In this document: piece by piece, positions 8,760 through 16,635 of the stretch
Position numbering within the stretch: position 1 is the stretch's first letter
How the letters are laid out: the number at the start of each line of letters is the position of its first letter
DNA from: Tritrichomonas foetus
Lineage: Eukaryota; Parabasalia; Tritrichomonadida; Tritrichomonadidae
Length of the DNA stretch: 57,055 bases
NCBI GenBank assembly: GCA_001839685.1
Contig: MLAK01000626.1
Location: 10,558-67,612 of the forward strand
Direction: 5' to 3'
The notes under the pieces: model-generated
Seen by the model: the letters and a program-made list of their open reading frames with translations, nothing else
What the model was told of the DNA's origin: nothing
The model's database searches: none
Translations under genes and position numbers: made by a program

Positions 8760-10637
8760 TTATTGATTCTTTCGATTATTTTTAAGAATTTCTACAACTT
8801 GAAGCCAAGTTTCATTGAATGTATCCAATTCCAATTCAAAACTTTGATCTTTCAAATAGTCGTTACACTCAAGTGTGGTGCAAAGCTCAGGCTTTCCATA
8901 GCACCTCCAATTTTTGAATGAACGTTTATTCATAATATCAGGTAAAATTCTTCCAGTATTCATTACACTATAATAATTCACACCTGCGACTTTTGCTGCA
9001 GTTTTATACCAGTCTCTACACCAATATTTATATGGTAAAATTTCTATTAAACTAGCATTAAAAGTCTTATTCGATCTTGGAAGCCACATAGTATGAGTCA
9101 GACCACTTCCATGAACACCAATAAGAACTGATGTCTGTGAGATTAATTCAACCTGATCCTTAATGGAAAGTTGATGAAGTAAAACTTTTCGGATTTTACA
9201 AAACCTACAAGTCTTTTTCATGAGTTCTATGACATTTTCGGTATTTGTGATATCTCTTGAGCTGCTTTTACCTCTAGAAACAAATACAATGGTTGGATTT
9301 TCATTATTTATTTCAGGAACAGTGATACCTAATTCATTTAAAATTGCTTCTCTTAAACCAATTGCAACATCATCATCAAAATAATAATTAAATGAAGCCA
9401 TTTCATCAATATTTCTTTTTTCATTTGGTTCCTTTTCAAACTTTGGCAAACCAACAATGACTCTTTCAAAAAAACAAGGTGTTGGATCATTTTTGATGTT
9501 TTTGATCTCCTTTTGAGAGAGAATTGAAATAAAATTCCAAAAAACAACTTCTTGAGAATCCCGAATGAAAACTCTTCGATTAGGATTGTAAAAATTTCCT
9601 TCAATTTTCATGATTGTCCAATAAGCAGCAATGATAAAATCAAACATAACATGCCACAACATCATTGAATTGAAAAATCGACCAATCATATACGAAACAT
9701 CTGGAATATATTCAAGATTATTGAAATCACTCAGAACAGTTTTATCATTTTCATCCCCAATATTTTCATTCTGAGAATCATTTTCATTCTGAGATTCATT
9801 TCCTTTCTTAGAATTATTTTCTTTCTGAGAGTCATTTTCATTTTGATAATTATTTTCATTCTGAGGATCATTTCCTGGTTTAATATCATTTTCATCCATA
9901 AATTTATCATTTTCGTTTTCAAAGGGTTTTTCTTGATTTTTTGATGTAAAAACTGGTGTATGCGAAATGATTGGTTCATCGTAGAGCCGGTCTTCAACGA
10001 TATCAAAAGGTGGAGCACGACACCCAATTGATAGAAATGGAGAAGGAAAACTGTATAAAGCGTGAGTATAAAAAACAAGGCGAGTGTTCAAATAAGCAAC
10101 ACGGCGCATTTCACACCACCTTGTTAATGAGTTGTTTCCATAGCATTCTAGCTGAGACTCACTTCGATCAGTATCAAATTTATCTATGATGAAATCAATC
10201 TTGTAAGAAATAATTGGTTTCAATTTAAATGAAGAAAAATCAAAATCATCAAACTTTGGCCTGTTTTCCAAAATTTGAAAAGAGCATGAATAATTCATGA
10301 CAAAAGGAAACTCATACTTGAAAATATAAGTTCTTGATGAGTGTTTTGTAATATTAAGAATACTGTCACTTAATAAAATCATTGGTTTATCAAAAGCTTC
10401 AGTAATAATTATAAATTGTGAAGACAATTTTTTGATATCTTCAAAATTCATATCATTTAAGAAATTAATATGAAGTGAATAAAATTCTGAAGAAACTGAG
10501 TGAATATTCAATTTTTGGCAATCATGATTATTATTATCAATGGTGATATTGAAAAACAATTGAAACAGAACAAAAGTAAACGCCATAGAAAACATAATAT
10601 ATAATAGTATTTTTCGCTTTTTCCTGTTGATGGCCAT
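8760..10637 (-). CDS. Type II membrane glycosyltransferase, GT61-like
   Basis: A 625-residue protein starting at the ATG at 10637-10635 (the frame upstream has only TTG). A short basic N-terminus (NRKKRK) precedes one membrane span at about residues 10-30, typical of a Golgi type II enzyme. The C-terminal part contains SVLIGVHGSGLTHTMWLP followed by IEILPYKYWC, the characteristic signature of the GT61/DUF563 family (XylT, EOGT, POMGNT2 relatives). An earlier TIVFVSRG strand fits the same fold. The donor and acceptor cannot be told from sequence. Between the stem and catalytic regions lies an Asn/Glu-rich repeat block (encoded at about 9740-9900) that is probably a disordered linker. AAAAAGTT lies upstream on the same strand (10677-10670). 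Confidence 0.8.
   Translation of the reverse strand: MAINRKKRKILLYIMFSMAFTFVLFQLFFNITIDNNNHDCQKLNIHSVSSEFYSLHINFLNDMNFEDIKKLSSQFIIITEAFDKPMILLSDSILNITKHSSRTYIFKYEFPFVMNYSCSFQILENRPKFDDFDFSSFKLKPIISYKIDFIIDKFDTDRSESQLECYGNNSLTRWCEMRRVAYLNTRLVFYTHALYSFPSPFLSIGCRAPPFDIVEDRLYDEPIISHTPVFTSKNQEKPFENENDKFMDENDIKPGNDPQNENNYQNENDSQKENNSKKGNESQNENDSQNENIGDENDKTVLSDFNNLEYIPDVSYMIGRFFNSMMLWHVMFDFIIAAYWTIMKIEGNFYNPNRRVFIRDSQEVVFWNFISILSQKEIKNIKNDPTPCFFERVIVGLPKFEKEPNEKRNIDEMASFNYYFDDDVAIGLREAILNELGITVPEINNENPTIVFVSRGKSSSRDITNTENVIELMKKTCRFCKIRKVLLHQLSIKDQVELISQTSVLIGVHGSGLTHTMWLPRSNKTFNASLIEILPYKYWCRDWYKTAAKVAGVNYYSVMNTGRILPDIMNKRSFKNWRCYGKPELCTTLECNDYLKDQSFELELDTFNETWLQVVEILKNNRKNQ
9740..9900 (-). repeat. 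Coding low-complexity Asn/Glu repeat
   Basis: Imperfect tandem copies of about 18-24 bases encode NENDSQ-like units inside the glycosyltransferase. The unit varies (NENNYQ, KENNSK, NENDSQ), so the array is older than the perfect repeat at 2533. Confidence 0.75.
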
Positions 10638-10795
10638 TTTAAGCCACCAAATTAATTCTCGAAATGACAAACTTTTTCAATTCTTATATAGTCGACGTGA
10701 TTCTAAATTATTGACCAAATAATATCTGAAAATCATTTATTGATATGTACGTTTAGAATACTTAATATTTTTAGAAAATCTGATTTCTTTGAGCA
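10638..10795. promoter_or_regulatory. Compact bidirectional promoter (GT61 / borealin-like)
   Basis: Only 158 bases separate the two divergent ATGs. TTGACCAAAT at 10711-10720 lies almost exactly midway, 74 and 76 bases from the two start codons. AAAAAGTT (minus strand, 10677-10670) is on the glycosyltransferase side. Confidence 0.5.
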
Positions 10796-11338
10796 ATGAA
10801 CAGCGAATCTGTCCTTGCAGACTTTGATCAAGAAGTTAAAAGTCGTTGTGAACTTATCAGAGTGAATGCTGAAAACGTTAGCGCCAACTTACAGTCCGCT
10901 TTAGATTTAACATTACTTGCCATTCCAGAATTAGTCCGAAAGATGCCAGTTAAAGAGCTAATGGAGAAATTTGACGGTGATATTCAAAAGGCGGCTACCT
11001 ACTATTCATCAATGAAGACTCCACCATCATCACCAAAGAAGAAAACTACTTCACCGACCTTAAATAACGCACCATCAGCAACTGGAAACAAAAAGATAAT
11101 CAGAAAAGAAGTCACACCAACAAGACAAAAGTCACCTGGAGGCAGCAGAACAAGCACAAAGTCACCAAAGAATCCACTCACCAAATCATCAACACACTTG
11201 ACAACAACGCATGCAGCACCTTCCCATGTTGTGCATCCACCAAATTCCCATAACTCCCCAAGTCGTCCATCAACACCATCGAGAACCGCAAGAAAGAGAA
11301 CACCAACGAAATCACCGAAAATGCCAAAGAAACCTTAA
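10796..11338 (+). CDS. Borealin/Nbl1-like chromosomal passenger complex subunit
   Basis: A 180-residue protein. The N-terminal ~65 residues match the borealin N-terminal helical motif: DFDQEVKSRCELI, a run of leucine-rich heptads, then LLAIPELVRKMPVKELMEKF, comparable with the FDxEVxxR ... LPxxxRxM pattern of borealin/Nbl1. In known systems this helix bundles with survivin and INCENP to place Aurora kinase on the centromere. The rest (about 75-180) is a very basic Ser/Thr/Pro/Lys-rich tail with many TPxK and SPxK sites that look like CDK-type phosphorylation sites, as in borealin. No C-terminal dimerisation domain is visible. It is short relative to human borealin (280). The stop TAA lies in TAAA. 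Confidence 0.68.
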   Translation: MNSESVLADFDQEVKSRCELIRVNAENVSANLQSALDLTLLAIPELVRKMPVKELMEKFDGDIQKAATYYSSMKTPPSSPKKKTTSPTLNNAPSATGNKKIIRKEVTPTRQKSPGGSRTSTKSPKNPLTKSSTHLTTTHAAPSHVVHPPNSHNSPSRPSTPSRTARKRTPTKSPKMPKKP

Positions 11339-11690
11339 ATTCTGATTTTCATTTAAGAATAATCCATCAAAATTCTCTTTTCTTTATTAATCCAAAATTA
11401 GCGTTGGATTTAATTAAAAGATATTGTTTAAACCAAATGATTCATGATAACTATTTTCTTTTCCTTTTGAAATTTCCCCATTTTTATTCTGATTTTCATT
11501 TTTTTCTGGATTGTTGTTAGAAATTTATCACCAATTAATGAATTCCTTTTAATGAATATCGAATCGATATATATAGAAAAAGAAAAATTAAATTCACGCG
11601 CATATTAACATTTACTATGTATTGCTATCTTGCGAAAATTCAGATAAGATATTTTTGTGCATAAATTATTAGCAATTAATGTATCATGAA
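11339..11690. other. Convergent intergenic spacer
   Basis: 352 A+T-rich bases between convergent genes. I see no gene, repeat array or RNA feature in it. Confidence 0.5.
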
Positions 11691-14600
11691 TTATTGATTT
11701 AAAGCAAAAACAGGAACAAATTCAGGAATACTTGATAAATGGATGGAAAATCTTTTGATCGATTTCTTGAATTTATCCAATGTACTTCTGAATTTTTTGG
11801 CTGTATTGTCATTCCAATCTCCATTCACAGGTGCAAAAGTGGTTTGTAGCAGATTTGCAAGGCTTTCATGAAAGTTTTCATCAAATGAATTGCAAATAAG
11901 TTGAAAAACTTGTGTAACATAAGCAGAATCAGATTTTGCACAGATAAAAAGTGGTGCAACAATCCCATTCGTTACCGATTCTTCACAATTCATTAACAAA
12001 TCCAAAAATGCAAGAAAATGGGGTCTAAAATTCGGCCATACTTCGGAATTTTGTCGATTTAGGAAATAAACTAGAAGTTTAGTAAAACTTTCACAGAATT
12101 TAGGCCATCTATCATGTGCGTTGATGTATCGCCCGATATAAATTTTTGGAAATTCAATTATCGATTGTAAATAGAATTTACAAATTATTGGAAAATATGT
12201 TGTATTTTCTATTGTTTCAGGGGATATGTCAAATATTGAAGAAATAGCATTGGAAATTAAAATAATCATATTATTAAATTGAGAATATGATTCAAAGGGC
12301 CAACCACCAAGAATCGTAAAAAATAAATGAATTAATTGATCTAAGGTTGTATCATTATACAATTTCATTATTCCATAATTTACATATGGTGCAGAAATCG
12401 ACGCACTTAAAATTTTCACCATATACATAAGCTTCATGTCACTATCAGGAACAGAGGACATCATAACACCAAGGAAATTTAAAGTATGCTTAATCAAAAC
12501 AATGCCTTCTGAACTATATCCAGGTAAAATCAATTTTCTTGATTTATCAACAACCAAAGAGCACCAAACTCTGGCAATTGAACGAACAATTATTGGCTGG
12601 TTAGAATGAATTTGAAGACATTGTAAAATATGATCAATATGATTCTTTAAAAGCCATCGAAAAACAATTAAATAAAGAATGATAGATGATGTTCCTTTCA
12701 TAACACCGATAATTTCACGGAAAATGATAAAAACTTGCTTTGGATCAGAAAAATTGGAATTTGAAGCAGCAGTATTAAATTGTTGATCAAAAAATGACAA
12801 AAAATTATTCATTTGAAAGTTTGATGTGATTGATTTTGCATATAATTTATTTAAATCGGACAAAAGTCGAAACATTTTTTCTAAATCATCAATTTTATCA
12901 AATTCAAGAAAAATTTGTCTTGATATTAATGACTGTAAAAGTTGATTTGAAGAATTGAATTGTTTTAATTCCAAAGTTCCAATTAAATCATCAACAAACA
13001 TTAAAATTTCTAGGAGAAGTTCTGGAAATGCAATAAAGAGTGACATATCTGTAAGAAATCGATTAATTAATAAATCATAAGCAGCTTGTTTTGAAAGTTG
13101 AATATTTTGAAAAAGCTGATCGATTTCTGGATTTGTTGTACAAAAGAAATTCTTCTTAAAATTCATTGCAAAGCATTTCAAGGACTTTTCCAGCATTGTC
13201 ATAAAAGGACTGTATAAATTAACCAATCCATTTAAAACAGGTGGGTTCGTTTGACCAATTAAATTGAAAACAGCGCCAGAAATACTCGTAATTTGGGCCA
13301 TAACTATTGGAGTGATGTAATAAGTTTGAAATCTGCCTGAAAACCTGGAAGTAAGTATTAAAATTAAAAGAGAAAGCTTTAATATATAAAATGGCGTTTC
13401 TGGATGATTTGGTGTTGTTATTACTTGATTTAAAAATTGATTAAATAAGCTAATAATTATTTCAGTAGTTTGTGGAATACAATGACTCGCCAAACACCAA
13501 ATTGGTTTAATTTCTTCAATAAATTGATTAAAATCAGGGAAGTTTTGGGTAAAATCAAGTATTGAAAATCCAGATGTTACAGAATCAATAATAGCTGTTA
13601 CACATGAATCAAAAATGACTGGGAATATTTGCAAAAGTGATGATGGAACATTATTTCTTAATTCAATATTTGAGGCGATATTTGCCCAGAATTTCAAAAG
13701 GTAAGAACAAGGAAATGATTGTGTCAAAAATGATTGAAATGCTAAAAGCGTTACTTTTTGAACAGAAGCAAAAAAGCTTGTTGACAAATTTGAATCTTTA
13801 GAAAAAGTAACAGGCGGTAATATAATTCCAAGGCGATATAATAATTGTGTGAGTGAAAGGAAGCAATTTTCATCGGTTATATTACTTTCTAATATTTGAG
13901 TTAAGTTTGCTGCCATATAATTAATGAATGTGATATGTGAGACTCCTATTTGTTTCCATGAGATATTACTTGCGCATGAGTAATATGAAAGTGCATCAAT
14001 TGCATCTTTAAGTTTATATTCATTATATATTCTAAACAAATTTTGTGGAATTGTTGTATTCTCATAAAAAACTAACATATTTTTTGGTATGTCAATATTT
14101 TCAGATAATAAATAGTCTGTTTTATTCGAAGATCCTAAAATGGAAGGCGGACTTCGCATTAAGAACTTTAAAATTGTAATAAAAAGAGACAAGGCATAAG
14201 TTGCAATATTTGAATCACAATTATTTAATATGTTATTAACGGCTTGAAAATAAAGCGGAATTTGAAAAAGTTGAAAAATTTTGATAAGTTCACTTTTTTC
14301 TGTTGATGCTAAGTGACTCATTGGTTTTTTGATTATTTCCACAGTCGATGATAAAATTGAAAGGCATACCATTGTCAGTGATGATGAAGGACCAGATAAT
14401 AATTGAAAAACTGGATCAAATGAAAAATTTGGATCTTTCTTTTGCTCAAAAATAAACCGATAAAGATAGGCAGCTACATCTGAGCATATCGGTGTTGTCT
14501 GATTTCGAATGATTTCTTGTGAATTATTATTAATAAAATTCATGAATTGATTTAATAAATTATTTAACGATTCATTATCGAGAAGACATCCCCTATTTTG

Positions 14601-14807
14601 GAGCAGCTCGCGCATGAGCATAAAAGTGACCATGAAGTGGTAGCTGTCTTTTGGGCAATTCTCGAGAAAATTTATGAGATTTGGTAAATTTGAGCATTGG
14701 CATGTAATTTTAGAAATTAGAGAACACACATCTTCATTTTGAGCATAGTTATTTTGGTGGGCTTGAATTATCGCTTGAATTGATTGTAAAAACTCTTCTT
14801 CATTCAT
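11691..14807 (-). CDS. Large helical-repeat protein, exportin-7/4-like
   Basis: A 1038-residue protein from the ATG at 14807-14805 (the frame continues upstream only with TTG). It is helical throughout, with alternating hydrophobic and polar helices as in HEAT-repeat karyopherins, and of the usual exportin length. The segment around residues 280-380 (WKQIGVSHITFINYMAANL ... LLKFWANIASN) and the C-terminal region resemble exportin-7/RanBP17 and exportin-4. No clear N-terminal Ran-binding signature can be read by eye. If the call is right it would carry cargo out of the nucleus with RanGTP. Other HEAT-repeat proteins are possible. It shares a 144-base divergent promoter with the next gene. Confidence 0.48.
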   Translation of the reverse strand: MNEEEFLQSIQAIIQAHQNNYAQNEDVCSLISKITCQCSNLPNLINFLENCPKDSYHFMVTFMLMRELLQNRGCLLDNESLNNLLNQFMNFINNNSQEIIRNQTTPICSDVAAYLYRFIFEQKKDPNFSFDPVFQLLSGPSSSLTMVCLSILSSTVEIIKKPMSHLASTEKSELIKIFQLFQIPLYFQAVNNILNNCDSNIATYALSLFITILKFLMRSPPSILGSSNKTDYLLSENIDIPKNMLVFYENTTIPQNLFRIYNEYKLKDAIDALSYYSCASNISWKQIGVSHITFINYMAANLTQILESNITDENCFLSLTQLLYRLGIILPPVTFSKDSNLSTSFFASVQKVTLLAFQSFLTQSFPCSYLLKFWANIASNIELRNNVPSSLLQIFPVIFDSCVTAIIDSVTSGFSILDFTQNFPDFNQFIEEIKPIWCLASHCIPQTTEIIISLFNQFLNQVITTPNHPETPFYILKLSLLILILTSRFSGRFQTYYITPIVMAQITSISGAVFNLIGQTNPPVLNGLVNLYSPFMTMLEKSLKCFAMNFKKNFFCTTNPEIDQLFQNIQLSKQAAYDLLINRFLTDMSLFIAFPELLLEILMFVDDLIGTLELKQFNSSNQLLQSLISRQIFLEFDKIDDLEKMFRLLSDLNKLYAKSITSNFQMNNFLSFFDQQFNTAASNSNFSDPKQVFIIFREIIGVMKGTSSIILYLIVFRWLLKNHIDHILQCLQIHSNQPIIVRSIARVWCSLVVDKSRKLILPGYSSEGIVLIKHTLNFLGVMMSSVPDSDMKLMYMVKILSASISAPYVNYGIMKLYNDTTLDQLIHLFFTILGGWPFESYSQFNNMIILISNAISSIFDISPETIENTTYFPIICKFYLQSIIEFPKIYIGRYINAHDRWPKFCESFTKLLVYFLNRQNSEVWPNFRPHFLAFLDLLMNCEESVTNGIVAPLFICAKSDSAYVTQVFQLICNSFDENFHESLANLLQTTFAPVNGDWNDNTAKKFRSTLDKFKKSIKRFSIHLSSIPEFVPVFALNQ

Positions 14808-14951
14808 GAGAGTGAATCTTTTTGATAGGTTATTTGGCTGACTAAATATTGAGAGAATAAAATAATTTGTCAAGGATTTGAATGACTATGACCATATTTG
14901 TTTTCAATCTTCTCAAAAAAATCGGATAAATATTTTCGTTCATCATTTTAA
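14808..14951. promoter_or_regulatory. 144-bp bidirectional promoter
   Basis: Short region between divergent ATGs at 14807 and 14952. It contains TGACCATA at 14889-14896, the core of the element seen before several other genes, and CTATCAAAAAGATTC on the minus strand near the exportin-like gene. Confidence 0.4.
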
Positions 14952-16304
14952 ATGGAAGTGAACTACAAAGGATATGAAAATCATAGGCATACTGAACGAA
15001 AAATCAATTTTCTCAATCTTGAAGGAGATGAAGATCATGATATGAACAATTTTTTTCGAGAATTTTTATTAGCAATTTTTAATTTTGATAAAGAAAATAA
15101 ATTTAATGAACAATTTCAATTTTATATTTATATTAATCAAATTTTGGAAAGTTATGACAATATTGATTTTTCTGGTCTTATCGAATTTAATTTATTTGCT
15201 ATTTTTTTAAGATTTATTCAAGGTGTTGATTCTAATCAAATGCAAGCATTTTCTATTATTATAGAAACATGTATAAATTTCCATCATCATTGTCAAGAAG
15301 CTTTCGCTGAAGATTTTGTTGCTTCACCACTTTGTTCCTTCTTTGCACATAATTTAAATTCATTAGTTTTAAAATTATTTTCTGTGATTGTTATTCATTC
15401 AGAAAAAATTAATGCAACTTTAACAAATTTTGATATTTTAGATAAAATTTTATTACTTACCAGAGAAAAAACTGATTATGATACTTTAACATATAAATAT
15501 TGCTTTTTAGCAAATTATTGTAATTCCTGTGATATTACAGATTTATCAAATTTGATACAAGTAGTTAGATATTTGATTGATAAAATTGATGAAGAAACTG
15601 ATGAAACACATTTTAATAACCGATTGATTGGAATTTCAAGAGCTATTCAAAAGAGCGCAGAAATTTGTAAATATTTGATGGCAACAGACTTTTTCAAGTT
15701 TTTAAATTATATCTTTTCAAATGGTGATGAGAATAAAATATATCATTGTTTGATAGTTTATGAAAGAATTTTAAATGATATAAATCTAGTTGAAGATCGA
15801 ATAAAAGAAGAGATACATTTAAATACTTTCATTCAATTATGCAATCGTGATTCTGAAGTTGGTGAAAAAGCAATCAGTTGTTTAATTAATTTATTAAATG
15901 ATCAAGTCTATGAAATTGAGGATTATATCAATAATGGCTTTATTCAAATCGCAGAAAATATATTTAATGAAGGATCTTATAAAATGAAGAAAAATTTAAT
16001 TAAATGTATAAATAATGTCCTGATTGTATATAATATTGGACTTACACAGTTTCTAAATGAGAATTGTATAAATATGCTGATTTCATCAATTATTGATTTG
16101 AAAATACTAGATGATACTAGTATTGCTGATTGTATTGAAAATATTTTCTTATTTTTAATTAAAGAAAATAAGACCAGTCGATTTGAAGAAATCACATTTT
16201 TTATAAACAATGAACTCTTTGAAGAAACTGAAGAAGAAAAAATTCAAATTTATCAGAAATTCCTATATTTAATGCAAGAATATGTTTGTAAGAATAATGA
16301 ATAA
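14952..16304 (+). CDS. Armadillo/HEAT-like helical protein, unknown function
   Basis: A 450-residue protein that I do not recognise by name. It is entirely helical with repeating hydrophobic patterns and Ile/Leu/Asn/Phe-rich helices, consistent with an armadillo- or HEAT-type superhelix. Features such as CLINLLNDQVYEIEDYINNGFIQIAENIF are the kind of short ARM-repeat phrase (loss of neighbours, then 'N-G') seen in importin-alpha-like folds. No catalytic motif, signal peptide or membrane span is present. Such scaffold proteins are a large family in trichomonads. Codons are strongly A/T biased, even for this window. Confidence 0.72.
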   Translation: MEVNYKGYENHRHTERKINFLNLEGDEDHDMNNFFREFLLAIFNFDKENKFNEQFQFYIYINQILESYDNIDFSGLIEFNLFAIFLRFIQGVDSNQMQAFSIIIETCINFHHHCQEAFAEDFVASPLCSFFAHNLNSLVLKLFSVIVIHSEKINATLTNFDILDKILLLTREKTDYDTLTYKYCFLANYCNSCDITDLSNLIQVVRYLIDKIDEETDETHFNNRLIGISRAIQKSAEICKYLMATDFFKFLNYIFSNGDENKIYHCLIVYERILNDINLVEDRIKEEIHLNTFIQLCNRDSEVGEKAISCLINLLNDQVYEIEDYINNGFIQIAENIFNEGSYKMKKNLIKCINNVLIVYNIGLTQFLNENCINMLISSIIDLKILDDTSIADCIENIFLFLIKENKTSRFEEITFFINNELFEETEEEKIQIYQKFLYLMQEYVCKNNE

Positions 16305-16635
16305 TGAATTTTCTTTATTATATTATATTAAAAATTGTGTGAAATTTGTTAAAAATATGATTAATTTATACGTCTTTCATTTGAAATCATATTTTTATGC
16401 TTTTTCCCTCGATTGAATAATCAATTCCTTACTGCTTACACTATTAGTTACAATAAAAATTGTATATTGGCTGGGAAAAACATGATGTGTCTCATTTTTG
16501 ACAAAACTTTTTATATGTATAAATGGTCGATTATTACCAAAAATAGGCAATCTGGCCATATAAATATAGAAAAAGTTTCCAGAAATTCAGTTTTTAAATG
16601 GTTTATTTTCTATTCCTTGAAGAAGGAAAAGGGAA
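16305..16635. promoter_or_regulatory. Med13-like gene promoter region
   Basis: 331 bases. TGGCCATA at 16553-16560 is followed by AAAAAGTTT at 16571-16579, the same order of elements seen elsewhere. An overlapping open frame (16413-16778) is out of frame with the real gene. Confidence 0.4.
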
